Below, one piece after another: positions 17,747 to 26,942 of a stretch of 64,000 nt of DNA; positions within the stretch are counted from its first letter, which is position 1, and every line of letters starts with the position of its first letter. Source of the stretch: JAFEDN01 sp963844565 (lineage in GTDB: Bacteria > Pseudomonadota > Gammaproteobacteria > Coxiellales > Coxiellaceae); assembly GCA_963844565.1 (NCBI GenBank), contig CAWJON010000002.1, positions 1,736,001 through 1,800,000 on the forward strand, written 5' to 3'. Under the pieces are notes generated by a model. That model worked only from the letters and a program-made list of their open reading frames with translations. It was not told the origin of the DNA and did not search any database. Both the position numbers and the translations under genes were made by a program.

Positions 17747-17755
17747 ATTCTTCAT

Positions 17756-17800
17756 GTCACGTGTATGTGGACGTGACTCCTGGCCTTTTACGACTAGGAG
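17756..17800 (+). promoter_or_regulatory. thiC: Riboswitch expression platform sequestering the thiC ribosome binding site
   Basis: The thiC ribosome binding site AGGAG (17796-17800) can pair with CTCCT at 17777-17781. An overlapping hairpin GTCACGT (17756-17762)/ACGTGAC (17771-17777) competes for base 17777. No T-run terminator follows, so control is probably at translation initiation. The pairing is visible; the switching direction is inferred. Confidence 0.6.
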
Positions 17801-17806
17801 CAACAC

Positions 17807-19465
17807 ATGAAAATAAGTAAAGATCTACTCGAACCTTTCAGTAACTCAAAAAAAATATATTTGCACGGTGAACGTTATTCGGACCTTCGAGTTCCCATGC
17901 GTGAAATTCACCTGACCAATCAGCAGACTTTCAAAGTTTATGACACCTCTGGGATTTATACCGATCCCCAAGCGCACATCGATTTGAACCGCGGGTTATA
18001 TCCACTACGCGAATCATGGATAGAAAAAAGAGCCGATACCGTTTCGTACCCTGGTATAGGGCCAGTTCATCACGCGAATAGTTTGACTCAAGATTTACAA
18101 CGCTTGCCACGCCAAGCTAAACCCGGTCATGGCGTAACGCAATTAGCTTACGCCAGAAGAGGTATTATCACCCCCGAAATGGAATTTGCCGCGATCCGCG
18201 AAAATCAGGGCTATATAAATAAAGATTGTTCACAAACAGTGACCCCAGAATTTATCTGCCAAGAAATTGCTGCAGGGCGTGCGATTATTCCAGCCAACAT
18301 TAATCATCCTGAGACAGAACCGATGGTAATCGGCAGAAATTTTTTAGTAAAAATCAATGGAAATATTGGCAATTCCGCTTTAACCTCCTCGATTGCCGAA
18401 GAAGTGGAAAAATTAGTTTGGGCAACCCGTTGGGGAGCAGACACGGTCATGGATTTATCTACTGGAAGAAATATTCACACCACTCGTGAATTTATTATTC
18501 GAAATTCACCTGTGCCCATTGGCACAGTGCCTATCTATCAAGCATTAGAAAAAGTTAAAGGTTCGATAAAAGATTTGAATTGGGAAATTTTTAAAGCAAC
18601 ATTGATCGAACAAGCGGAACAAGGCGTAGATTACTTCACCATTCATGCCGGCGTTTTAATGAATTATGTCCCACTCACCCATCAACGTGTCACCGGCATT
18701 GTGTCTCGCGGCGGAGCGATCATGGCAAAATGGTGCACCCTTCATCAAACAGAAAATTTTTTATTTACCCACTTTAAAGAAATTTGCGAAATCATGCGCA
18801 GTTATGATGTCTGCTTTTCATTAGGCGATGGATTACGACCCGGTTCCATCGCGGACGCCAATGACGCCGCACAATTCGCTGAATTAAAAACTTTAGGTGA
18901 GTTGACACAAATCGCTTGGCAACACGAAGTGCAAGTAATGATTGAAGGTCCCGGTCATATTCCCATTCATCTTTTGAAAGAAAATATGGAAAAAGAATTA
19001 GAATATTGTTTTGAAGCACCTTTTTATGTTTTAGGCCCACTCACCACAGACATTGCGCCGGGATATGATCACATCACCAGCGCCATTGGCGCCGCCGTAA
19101 TGGGTTCATACGGGTGCTCAGTTTTGTGTTATGTCACGCCTAAAGAGCATTTGGGATTACCGAATAAAGAAGATGTTAAACAAGGTATTATGGCTTATAA
19201 AATTGCTGCACATGCGGCAGACCTTGCCAAAGGTAGTAGACGCGCGCAGGCCCGCGACAATGCGCTATCAGCAGCGCGTTTCCAATTTCGCTGGGAAGAT
19301 CAGTTCAGTTTATCTTTAGATCCAAACACCGCCCGCAGCTATCATGATGAGTCCTTGCCAAAACGAGCGGCAAAAAACGCCCATTTCTGCTCGATGTGCG
19401 GACCGAGCTTTTGTTCGATGCAGTTAACCCATGAAACACGTGAAGTTGGAACCGATAGCCAATGA
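17807..19465 (+). CDS. thiC: Phosphomethylpyrimidine synthase
   Basis: Radical-SAM enzyme that rearranges aminoimidazole ribotide into HMP-phosphate, the pyrimidine half of thiamine. 552 aa. The C-terminal CSMCGPSFCSM provides the CX2CX4C cluster ligands, and GDGLRPGSIADANDAAQ plus EGPGHIPIHLL are family signatures. First gene of the riboswitch operon; its stop overlaps thiO as ATGA. It is shorter than the roughly 630-aa enterobacterial ThiC because part of the N-terminal domain is trimmed, but the core is complete. Confidence 0.96.
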   Translation: MKISKDLLEPFSNSKKIYLHGERYSDLRVPMREIHLTNQQTFKVYDTSGIYTDPQAHIDLNRGLYPLRESWIEKRADTVSYPGIGPVHHANSLTQDLQRLPRQAKPGHGVTQLAYARRGIITPEMEFAAIRENQGYINKDCSQTVTPEFICQEIAAGRAIIPANINHPETEPMVIGRNFLVKINGNIGNSALTSSIAEEVEKLVWATRWGADTVMDLSTGRNIHTTREFIIRNSPVPIGTVPIYQALEKVKGSIKDLNWEIFKATLIEQAEQGVDYFTIHAGVLMNYVPLTHQRVTGIVSRGGAIMAKWCTLHQTENFLFTHFKEICEIMRSYDVCFSLGDGLRPGSIADANDAAQFAELKTLGELTQIAWQHEVQVMIEGPGHIPIHLLKENMEKELEYCFEAPFYVLGPLTTDIAPGYDHITSAIGAAVMGSYGCSVLCYVTPKEHLGLPNKEDVKQGIMAYKIAAHAADLAKGSRRAQARDNALSAARFQFRWEDQFSLSLDPNTARSYHDESLPKRAAKNAHFCSMCGPSFCSMQLTHETREVGTDSQ

Positions 19466-20544
19466 AAGCAGGAATTGCCGGTGCAGGTATCATGGGACGT
19501 TTGTTAGCCTTCCATCTCGTAAACTCAGGATGGAAGGTAACGCTTTTTGACCAAGATGATCGTCATTGCCTCAATAATTGCAGCATGGCGGCCGCTGGGC
19601 TTTTAGCCGCCGCTACCGAATTGGAAAAATCCGATTCTTTGTCCATTTCTTTATGTCGTGACGCACTAAATTTCCATTGGGATTCCATTATTAAATCTTT
19701 ACCAGAACCTATTTATTTTGAAAAAAAAGGCATTATCGCTTTAGCGCATGTGCAGGATAAAAATGAATTGATTCGATTCACCCATTTAATTACCGCAAAA
19801 CAAGATGGAAAAACTTCATATCAAAAACTCAATGGACAGGAATTACAAAAAATTGAGCCCGAGCTCAATAAATTTGAAGAAGGATACTTTTTTCCTGAAG
19901 AAGGGCAACTCGACAATCAAGCCTTAATCCAGTCTTTGGGGCTTTACCTGGAAAGTAAAAAAATAAATTGGTGTGAAAAAACTTTCGTGCAAGCAGTGAA
20001 ACCTAATAAAATTGTAACAAGCAATACTGATCATTATTTTGATATTGCATTGGATTGCCGCGGATTAGGCGCCAAAGATAATTTTAAAGATCTACGAGGT
20101 TTACGCGGAGAACTGGTCTGGCTTCATGCACCCCAAGTGCAAATACAAAGACCGATTCGGTTGTTAAATCCTCGACATAATTTATACATTGCGCCACGCC
20201 CCAATCAAATTTACATTTTGGGGGCCAGCGAAATTGAATCAGAACTGAGAACTCCCATCACGGTTAGAACAGTTTTGGAGTTATTATCTGCAGCTTATTC
20301 AATACATCCTGGTTTTGCAGAAGCCGCCTTGATTCGAACCGTTCAACATGTTCGGCCTACTTTGTCGGATTCAAAACCACATATTTTATATGCCGATGGT
20401 TTCATAGGCGTCAATGGCTTATACCGACACGGATTTTCATTAGCGCCATCCTTAGCCATTGAAATAATCAAGTGGATAAATGGCGGCGCCAGCCAAGTTA
20501 ATTACCCTCAACTCTGGAGTCATTGTGATGAATATTTATCTTAA
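19462..20544 (+). CDS. thiO: Glycine oxidase ThiO (FAD-dependent)
   Basis: Oxidises glycine to dehydroglycine, the imine used by ThiG for thiazole formation. 360 aa, DAO-type flavoprotein: the Rossmann motif AGIAGAGIMGRLLAFHL sits at the N-terminus and the C-terminal YADGFIGVNGLYRHGF is the family FAD/substrate segment. ThiO in place of the radical enzyme ThiH implies an aerobic thiazole branch. It overlaps thiC by 4 bases and thiS by 17. Confidence 0.9.
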   Translation: MKAGIAGAGIMGRLLAFHLVNSGWKVTLFDQDDRHCLNNCSMAAAGLLAAATELEKSDSLSISLCRDALNFHWDSIIKSLPEPIYFEKKGIIALAHVQDKNELIRFTHLITAKQDGKTSYQKLNGQELQKIEPELNKFEEGYFFPEEGQLDNQALIQSLGLYLESKKINWCEKTFVQAVKPNKIVTSNTDHYFDIALDCRGLGAKDNFKDLRGLRGELVWLHAPQVQIQRPIRLLNPRHNLYIAPRPNQIYILGASEIESELRTPITVRTVLELLSAAYSIHPGFAEAALIRTVQHVRPTLSDSKPHILYADGFIGVNGLYRHGFSLAPSLAIEIIKWINGGASQVNYPQLWSHCDEYLS

Positions 20545-20746
20545 AAATATAAATGAACCGATTCAATTTCCTCAATCTATTGCACTCGATGATGGTTTAG
20601 AACAATTAAAAAAATCCGCTGATACCAAAGCAAATCATTTTGCAATTATTATCAATGACTGCCTTATTCCGCGGTCTCTCTATAAAAGCACAATGTTGAA
20701 AGAGAATGATGTGGTCGAATTTATTTTTCCAATGCAAGGAGGCTAG
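20528..20746 (+). CDS. thiS: Sulfur carrier protein ThiS
   Basis: 72-aa ubiquitin-like sulfur carrier ending in the required Gly-Gly (FPMQGG), the site of adenylation and thiocarboxylation by ThiF. I start it at ATG 20528 (MNIYLKN), the normal beginning of the beta-grasp fold, rather than at an in-frame upstream ATG at 20480 inside thiO. GGAG at about 20515 could be its ribosome binding site. Confidence 0.92.
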   Translation: MNIYLKNINEPIQFPQSIALDDGLEQLKKSADTKANHFAIIINDCLIPRSLYKSTMLKENDVVEFIFPMQGG

Positions 20747-20748
20747 AA

Positions 20749-20955
20749 ATGCAGAAATTCCAGCTGAATATTAAGTTTTTTAATATGAAATTAAAGTTTG
20801 ATTTAAAAATAATTTTCGTAGAAAATCCCATACTGATGGGGGTTCGCAAGGGGGAGAAGAGCGGAGCGATCTCCCCCTTCATTGCTGAGATGCAGCTTTG
20901 CTGCGGCTCAGCATCAAAACTAGGAAGCAATTACCGCATCAGCGGGAATTGCTGA
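20749..20955 (+). CDS. Small ORF in the thiS-thiG insert
   Basis: A 68-codon ORF starts two bases after thiS with AGGAGG at ideal spacing and stops one base before the thiG ATG. Its product has no known family and about half of it is encoded by hairpins (20848-20953). In most thi operons thiG would directly use this ribosome binding site. The ORF may therefore be an insertion that happens to stay open and lets ribosomes reach thiG by coupling. It may not make a functional protein. Confidence 0.35.
   Translation: MQKFQLNIKFFNMKLKFDLKIIFVENPILMGVRKGEKSGAISPFIAEMQLCCGSASKLGSNYRISGNC
20848..20953 (+). repeat. Three consecutive hairpins between thiS and thiG
   Basis: Stem 1 AAGGGGGAGA (20848-20857)/TCTCCCCCTT (20870-20879). 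Stem 2 TGCTGAG (20883-20889)/CTCAGCA (20907-20913) with inner GCAG/CTGC. Stem 3 AGCAATT (20926-20932)/AATTGCT (20947-20953) with inner CCGC/GCGG. The cluster is far more GC-rich than the flanking genes and resembles an inserted palindromic element; its effect on thiG translation is unknown. Confidence 0.6.
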
Positions 20956-20956
20956 T

Positions 20957-21754
20957 ATGTGGAAATTAGCTGAAAAAGATATAGTTAGCCGTTTATTATT
21001 AGGCACTTCCCAATACCCTTCACTTGCCATCCTGCAACAAGCAATTCTGGCTGCAAAAACGAATGTCATTACCGTCTCTTTGCGCCGACAAGCCCCTGGA
21101 AAAGATGGCGAAAACTTTTTTTGGGAATCGATAAAAAATTTAGGTTGTCATCTTTTACCGAATACGGCGGGTTGCCGCAATGCCAGAGAAGCTATTGCAA
21201 CTGCACAAATGGCCAGAGAATTATTTGATACCACCTGGATTAAATTAGAAGTTTTTGGAGACGATTTTAATTTACAACCCGATCCTTTTGAACTTTTGCA
21301 GGCAGCGAAAACTTTAATCAAAGCAGGATTTGAAGTTTTCCCTTATTGCACAGAGGATTTAGTTTTGTGTCAACGTCTGGTAGATAGTGGTTGCAAAATT
21401 TTAATGCCCTGGGCTGCGCCAATTGGTACTGGTCAAGGTTTATTAAATCCCTATGCTCTAGAAATATTACGCAATCGTTTACCCAATACTACGCTGATTA
21501 TTGATGCTGGCATTGGCAAACCTTCACACGCCATACAAGCCATGGAACTAGGTTACGATGGAGTTTTACTCAATACTGCAGTCTCCCTATCGCATGATCC
21601 TGTGTTAATGGCGACAGCCTTCCGTGATGCAGTTCTGGCTGGTCACAATGGTTATAAAGCCGGTTTAATGCCTAAACGAGATATAGCGCACCCCAGCACA
21701 CCACTCATCGACACCCCTTTTTGGCAACACACTAAGGCGGGGATTTATGAATAA
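20957..21754 (+). CDS. thiG: Thiazole synthase
   Basis: Condenses deoxyxylulose-5-phosphate, dehydroglycine and the ThiS thiocarboxylate into the thiazole phosphate. 265 aa TIM barrel; SRLLLGTSQYPS opens it, EVFGDDFNLQPDP and VFPYCTEDLVLCQRL are family segments, and IIDAGIGKPSHAIQAMELGYDGVLLN splits into the phosphate-binding and active-site loops. Only a weak ribosome binding site precedes the ATG, so translation may depend on coupling to the upstream ORF. It overlaps thiDE by 8 bases. Confidence 0.93.
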   Translation: MWKLAEKDIVSRLLLGTSQYPSLAILQQAILAAKTNVITVSLRRQAPGKDGENFFWESIKNLGCHLLPNTAGCRNAREAIATAQMARELFDTTWIKLEVFGDDFNLQPDPFELLQAAKTLIKAGFEVFPYCTEDLVLCQRLVDSGCKILMPWAAPIGTGQGLLNPYALEILRNRLPNTTLIIDAGIGKPSHAIQAMELGYDGVLLNTAVSLSHDPVLMATAFRDAVLAGHNGYKAGLMPKRDIAHPSTPLIDTPFWQHTKAGIYE

Positions 21755-23219
21755 ACATATTGCATTGACGATTGCCGGTTCTGATTCAAGTGGCGGCGCG
21801 GGCATACAAGCTGATTTAAAAGCTTTTCACATCATTGGCGCGCATGGTTGTTCTGTTATCACTGCGATCACCGCTCAGAATACTCAAGGCGTCAATCAGA
21901 GTTCTTATTTATCTTCGTCTTTAATTAATTCACAATTACAAGCACTCAGTATGGATTTGCCGGCAAAAGCGATTAAACTGGGCATGTTGGGAACTGTAGA
22001 AATAATTGAAACGCTAGAACAGTTCTTTGAAAATTTCACCGGAAAAATTGTGCTTGATCCCATTCTTTATTCAAGCTCCGGTAGTGCTTTATTCACCGGT
22101 TCACTGGAAAAATATATTCAAGCATTAAAATTACTGTTTAAAAAAATTGATTTACTAACTCCCAATATCCATGAAGCAGAAATTCTGCTCCATCTTAAAA
22201 TTAGAACTTATGAAGATATTCAATTGGCTGCAAAAGCATTTTTATCCCTTGGAATTAAGAGTGTTCTAATCAAAGGCGGACACTATTTGCATGATAATTT
22301 TAGTCAAGATTATTGGACTGACGGCTTGCATTCCTTTTGGTTAGCTTCACCTCGAATCAAAAAAGATCGTTGTCATGGAACAGGCTGTATGTTATCTGCA
22401 GCCATTACCGCTTGTTTGGCTACAGGATATTCCGTTCAAGAATCATTGGTGATTGGCAAAATGGTTTTGAATCAAGGAATGCGTTTGGCCAACAGAATCG
22501 GGCAAGGCGCATTGACATTATTTTATGGCGGCTGGCCAGAACAAGAGGTAGATTTTCCCTGGGTTACCTCCAATCCATTAGAAAATATCCCAGATAAAAT
22601 GCCAAATTGCCACGCTCAGCCTTTAGGCCTCTATCCCATTGTGAATCGCGCACATTGGCTAGAAAAGTTGTTACCGCTGGGAGTAACCACCATTCAACTG
22701 CGAATAAAAGATCTTTCCGGCGAAAAACTTGCGGATGAAATCAAACAAAGTATTGCCATTGCCAAACGCTACCAAGCTCGATTATTTATTAATGATTATT
22801 GGCAGGAAGCCATACGCCTAGGCGCCTATGGTGTACATCTTGGACAAGAAGATTTAGAACAAGCTAATTTAAATGAAATTCGCCAAGCCAATTTGCGCTT
22901 GGGAATTAGCACGCATTCTTATTTTGAAATGGCACGTGCTTTGGCCTGCCAACCTTCATACATTGCCTGTGGACCTATTTTTCCCACTAATAGTAAAATT
23001 ATGCCGTTTGCTCCGCAGGGATTGCAAAACTTAGCGCGTTGGCGTCGCACCATCAGCACTCCTTTAGTCGCCATTGGCGGTATCACCATTGAGCGGCTAC
23101 CTGAAGTCTGGGCGACCGGGGTTAGTGGGGCCGCCGTGATTGCAAGCATTGTCGCTGCAGAAAATCCGATTGCTGCAACCCAGAAATTATTAGCGATAAC
23201 TGCAGACTATTCTTTATGA
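21747..23219 (+). CDS. thiDE: ThiD-ThiE fusion: HMP-P kinase and thiamine-phosphate synthase
   Basis: 490 aa in two domains. Residues 1-265 are ThiD (AGSDSSGGAGIQADLKAF, RCHGTGCMLSAAITA), which phosphorylates HMP-P to HMP-PP. Residues about 290-490 are ThiE (GVTTIQLRIKDLSG, LFINDYWQEAIRLGAYGVHL, VAIGGI), which joins HMP-PP and thiazole phosphate to thiamine phosphate. The linker is short. Fusion of these two steps is known in other bacteria. Its stop overlaps the thiF start as ATGA. Confidence 0.94.
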   Translation: MNKHIALTIAGSDSSGGAGIQADLKAFHIIGAHGCSVITAITAQNTQGVNQSSYLSSSLINSQLQALSMDLPAKAIKLGMLGTVEIIETLEQFFENFTGKIVLDPILYSSSGSALFTGSLEKYIQALKLLFKKIDLLTPNIHEAEILLHLKIRTYEDIQLAAKAFLSLGIKSVLIKGGHYLHDNFSQDYWTDGLHSFWLASPRIKKDRCHGTGCMLSAAITACLATGYSVQESLVIGKMVLNQGMRLANRIGQGALTLFYGGWPEQEVDFPWVTSNPLENIPDKMPNCHAQPLGLYPIVNRAHWLEKLLPLGVTTIQLRIKDLSGEKLADEIKQSIAIAKRYQARLFINDYWQEAIRLGAYGVHLGQEDLEQANLNEIRQANLRLGISTHSYFEMARALACQPSYIACGPIFPTNSKIMPFAPQGLQNLARWRRTISTPLVAIGGITIERLPEVWATGVSGAAVIASIVAAENPIAATQKLLAITADYSL

Positions 23220-24331
23220 AAAAAGATTTAGAAATTCGCTATCTTAATCAAATTTCATTAACCGAAATCGGTTTATCTGGACAACAATTGTTATCCAATG
23301 CGCGAGTGTTATGTGTCGGCGCAGGTGGCCTAGGTTCCTCTTTATTATTTTATTTGGCGGCAGCCGGGGTAGGTACGTTGGGTATTATCGACGATGATCA
23401 AGTTGAGCTAAACAATTTGCATCGACAAATTTTATATACCACTCAGCAAGTTGGCCAAAAAAAAGCGACTACGGCTGGCAAGCAGCTACTGGCTTTGAAT
23501 CCAAATATTAAAATCGATATATACGAAGAAGCACTCAATCAAAAAAATGCCAAAGAACTCATATCTGCTTATGATATTGTGGCAGACTGTTCTGATAATT
23601 TCATCACCCGCTATTTAATTAATGACCAATGTTTTGCTGAGAAAAAGCCTTTTGTTTCTGCCAGTCTGCTACAATTTCAGGGACAATGTAGTTTTTTCTT
23701 AGGAGAAAAAGGTCCCTGTTATCGTTGTTTATTTCCCTTTTCTCAGCATGAAACTGAAACGGCTAACTGTAATCAAGCCGGTGTGTTAGGTGTATTGCCA
23801 GGTATGTTAGGCATTCTCCAAGCCACCCAAATTTTGAAATGGATCTTAAAATTAGGCGATCTCATAACTAACCATTTGTTGTTAGTAGATATTGAAACCA
23901 TGCATTTTAGAAAAATGCGGGTTATGCAAGATCCCAATTGCCAGCTCTGCGTTCACAGCAATTTAGCAATAAACCCTGCAGATAACATAGAAAATATTGA
24001 TCCCATTCAACTGCAAAGTTTAATCAATAATCGAGAAAATTATTTACTGCTCGACGTCAGAAGTCTCGAAGAGCACAATACCGATCATCTCGGCGGACAA
24101 CTTATTCCTTTAATTGATTTGCCTAAACGACTGCACGAACTTGACCGTCAGCTGCCAATTATTGTCTACTGTCATTCAGGGTCTCGCAGTAAAGCAGCAG
24201 TTAAAATTTTACAAGCCTCAGGGTTCCGTGAAGTGAAGCATTTGGCCGGCGGTTTAGCAGCTTATAAAAAAGAAATCCAAGGAAATAACAGATGCATGAC
24301 AACTCAATCTCAAAGAAAAAAAATATACTGA
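23216..24331 (+). CDS. thiF: ThiF/MoeB-type adenylyltransferase with C-terminal rhodanese domain
   Basis: E1-like enzyme that adenylates the ThiS C-terminus. 371 aa. The ATP site is GAGGLGSSLLFYLAAAGVG, followed by DDDQVELNNLHRQILY. Zinc ligands are two CXXC pairs (CYRC and CQLC). Residues about 265-360 form a rhodanese domain with active loop YCHSGSRSKAA, whose Cys probably supplies sulfur, as in MoeZ-like proteins. Placement in the thi operon favours ThiF, but MoeB-type activity on molybdopterin synthase cannot be excluded. Confidence 0.88.
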   Translation: MKKDLEIRYLNQISLTEIGLSGQQLLSNARVLCVGAGGLGSSLLFYLAAAGVGTLGIIDDDQVELNNLHRQILYTTQQVGQKKATTAGKQLLALNPNIKIDIYEEALNQKNAKELISAYDIVADCSDNFITRYLINDQCFAEKKPFVSASLLQFQGQCSFFLGEKGPCYRCLFPFSQHETETANCNQAGVLGVLPGMLGILQATQILKWILKLGDLITNHLLLVDIETMHFRKMRVMQDPNCQLCVHSNLAINPADNIENIDPIQLQSLINNRENYLLLDVRSLEEHNTDHLGGQLIPLIDLPKRLHELDRQLPIIVYCHSGSRSKAAVKILQASGFREVKHLAGGLAAYKKEIQGNNRCMTTQSQRKKIY

Positions 24332-25074
24332 TCTACAACGGTGCGGGAGCTGATGCCAAAAGCGTTAATCATCTTTTTAGAAGTCTGCATGAAATCATCG
24401 ACCCCAGTTGCAAAATTCTGCTGGTGGACGGAGAGTATTTAAAATCAGACTGGAGTTCGTCCACTTGCCTGCTGATTATCGGCGGAGGAAGAGCAAGACC
24501 TTACGGTGAAACTTTGGGCACACAAGGGCGTCAACGAATACTTGATGCGGTAACCCAAGGCGTAAGTTATTTCGGTATCTGCGCAGGCAGTTATTTTGGT
24601 GCAAAAATAACTGAATTTGAACGGGGAAATTCGCTAGAAATCATCGACCCAGGTTTAGGCTTGGCTAACTATTCTGCGCAAGGGCCAGCCTATGGCCTTG
24701 GCAAGTTTCGTTATCAAAGCGAAGTAGGCGCGGAAATCGCCAAAGTGCGGGGAAAACTTAGCCCTCAACAACAAAACGTATATTTTAACGGCGGCGGTTT
24801 TTTTGTCCCCTTGGATAGTAACGAGCATACGGAAGAAAATGTTTTATTAAGCTACGCTAATATTCCAGGTAATCCAGCAGCCGCTATTCAAACTACCTAC
24901 GGAAAGGGAACGGTCATTCTTTCCGGTGTCCATATTGAATTTATCCCAGAAAATGAGGCTGCAGAGAAAACAATCGTTGAGCAGCTTTCTAAATCATATG
25001 CGCAAAGTGGAGAAATCTTCGCTAAAATGTTAATTATTTTAGGCGTACCTACAGCTAAGAAGCAACCGTTCTAA
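24292..25074 (+). CDS. BPL_N-domain class I amidotransferase-like protein
   Basis: 260 aa, overlapping the end of thiF by 40 bases, so probably the last gene of the thi operon. It resembles the N-terminal domain of eukaryotic biotin-protein ligase, a class I glutamine-amidotransferase fold: LLIIGGGRARPYGETLG, then nucleophile Cys97 in GICAGSYFGA, and a late GTVILSGVHIEF with a candidate catalytic His. The biotin-ligase catalytic domain is absent. Substrate unknown; position suggests a role in thiamine synthesis or salvage. AAGGAA upstream of ATG 24292 supports the start. Confidence 0.7.
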   Translation: MHDNSISKKKNILIYNGAGADAKSVNHLFRSLHEIIDPSCKILLVDGEYLKSDWSSSTCLLIIGGGRARPYGETLGTQGRQRILDAVTQGVSYFGICAGSYFGAKITEFERGNSLEIIDPGLGLANYSAQGPAYGLGKFRYQSEVGAEIAKVRGKLSPQQQNVYFNGGGFFVPLDSNEHTEENVLLSYANIPGNPAAAIQTTYGKGTVILSGVHIEFIPENEAAEKTIVEQLSKSYAQSGEIFAKMLIILGVPTAKKQPF

Positions 25075-26221
25075 AGACTTGGTTGGCTTTAATTAAATTT
25101 ACTTTTGGAAAAATCACGCTTTGTAAGTGCTTAAAAAGTATTCGCAATATAGGATTTAAAGGACGCACCCAGAAATATCGAGGATCCGGAAATGCACCTA
25201 GCCTAGATTTAAACATACCCGAAGTTTGGCCGAGAAAAATTGTTTTTTTATTCATTTTAAAAACTGCGTCTAATTCATGATAAAATAAATTGAAATAAAG
25301 ATCCGTCTCGTCATTGTAGCTATAATCCAAACCCACATAGAGATTATAATAGTGCTCTTCTCCCATTAAGCCCAAAGCAAAAGCAACTGGTTTACCCGCA
25401 TCGGTAACTAACGTAAAAATTACCTGATTAGGAACCGCCTTGGCGATTTCACGAAAAAAATCCAACGAGTAACATTCTAATTTCTCTTTCGCTTTTTTCC
25501 AAACATTTAAATAAAGTTGATAGACTGATTCATTAAAACGTGAATATATCTCTTCTGAATCTAATAAATGCTCAACCTTCAGACCGGATTGTTTAAATTT
25601 TTTAATGTTTGCACGAATTTGGTTACGATAAGTAGAACGCAAAGCAGCTCGATAATCATCAAAATCTTTAAAAGCCCCGGATAATTGATACAGTGGCTCT
25701 AATTCTCCGCGTACAAATCCAAGATTTTGCAAATTACTGACTTGCTCATCTTGCCCAGTATCCAATTCTTTTAACACCACTAGAGCGGCTTTTTCCCGAG
25801 AAGCAATGGCAGACATCGCTTCATTCAATACCTGCAATACTGACTGTAAATCCACCGAAGCACGAGCCCGAAAATGAGAGTGCGCTGCAGGAGAAGGCAA
25901 TCCGCAAAACAACACTTTTAACTTTAACGCATTGGGCCAATAACTTCTCAGTCGCTCTACCCATTTACGTAAAAAACCCGAGGCGCTTTGTACAATATCC
26001 GTTTGAAATAGACTCAGACAAGCACAAGCAATCAATTGTTTTTGACGATCACGAACCAACACTGTCCAGAAACGGGCTTGGTTGTGCAAAGTTTTTTCCA
26101 TTAGATGGATCAAACGGGGATCCATGGCTAAATCTTGACTAGCATCGATCAAACTTTGCCATTCATTAGGATCAATATCTTTAATAGAATCATAAACTTC
26201 CGTGTAATAACCAGCATTCAT
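25055..26221 (-). CDS. GNAT-fold acyltransferase (BioF2/Acetyltransf_6-like)
   Basis: 388 aa. The C-terminal half (about 180-345) has the features of the acetyltransferase group related to cellulose-biosynthesis CelD and FemAB-like enzymes: FRAALRSTYRNQIRANIKKF, then VTDAGKPVAFALGLMGEEHY and YNLYVGLDYSYNDETD. The substrate is unknown. It is convergent with the BPL_N gene and overlaps it by 20 bases, so it is transcribed independently of the thi operon. Confidence 0.65.
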   Translation of the reverse strand: MNAGYYTEVYDSIKDIDPNEWQSLIDASQDLAMDPRLIHLMEKTLHNQARFWTVLVRDRQKQLIACACLSLFQTDIVQSASGFLRKWVERLRSYWPNALKLKVLFCGLPSPAAHSHFRARASVDLQSVLQVLNEAMSAIASREKAALVVLKELDTGQDEQVSNLQNLGFVRGELEPLYQLSGAFKDFDDYRAALRSTYRNQIRANIKKFKQSGLKVEHLLDSEEIYSRFNESVYQLYLNVWKKAKEKLECYSLDFFREIAKAVPNQVIFTLVTDAGKPVAFALGLMGEEHYYNLYVGLDYSYNDETDLYFNLFYHELDAVFKMNKKTIFLGQTSGMFKSRLGAFPDPRYFWVRPLNPILRILFKHLQSVIFPKVNLIKANQVFRTVAS

Positions 26222-26288
26222 TGCCGCTCCTTAATCCCTATAATTCAAGACAGTCAGATCAGAGCATAAATGAAAGGAAATATTTTAG

Positions 26289-26768
26289 CTAGCCCTTGTT
26301 CTGATTCAGATGATTTAGAGGTAAGTCGGTTTTATCGACTACTTTCTGTAAGGCAAAGCTGGAGTGCACATGGGAAACACCTTCAATTTTTGTTAATTTA
26401 TTCAATAAAAATGTTTGATATTGTTGTAAATCAGCCACAATGACTTTAAGGATATAGTCAGCCGTATGTCCAGTAATCAGATAACATTGAATCACTTCAG
26501 GCGAAGTTTTGATCGCCTGTTCAAACCCATTCATTTTTTTAGTGTCATGTGTATTTAACGCGACCAAGACGAAAACGGTAAGTTGCAATCCGATTTTCTT
26601 CGGATTAAGTAGCGCGACATACTGATCAATATACCCCTCCTCTTCTAATTGTTTAACCCGGCGCAGGCATGGAGAAGGTGAAAGCCCTACTTTATCTGCT
26701 AATTCTTGGTTGCTGATTCGACTATCAGATTGCAATATAGCAAGAATTTTTTTATCAATTCGATCCAT
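26289..26768 (-). CDS. Lrp/AsnC family transcriptional regulator
   Basis: 159 aa. An N-terminal winged helix-turn-helix (ISNQELADKVGLSPSPCLRR) is followed by the RAM ligand-binding domain (VIQCYLITGHTADYILKVIV). Members sense amino acids and bind DNA as octamers. The neighbouring acyltransferase is on the same strand 67 bases downstream, so co-transcription is possible. The regulated genes are not evident. Confidence 0.93.
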   Translation of the reverse strand: MDRIDKKILAILQSDSRISNQELADKVGLSPSPCLRRVKQLEEEGYIDQYVALLNPKKIGLQLTVFVLVALNTHDTKKMNGFEQAIKTSPEVIQCYLITGHTADYILKVIVADLQQYQTFLLNKLTKIEGVSHVHSSFALQKVVDKTDLPLNHLNQNKG

Positions 26769-26942
26769 TTCAGTCTCACTTTTTTTGAGTTAAATTGATT
26801 TTAGCATAAAATTTTACAAATTAAATGTTTTTTAGCATAAAATTTCAATAGTGGTGATGAAACGACTTATCTTTGCAATCATTAACTCAAAAAAAACGAT
26901 TATTATGAATTAACTCCGAAACAAAACTATGAGGTATATGAT

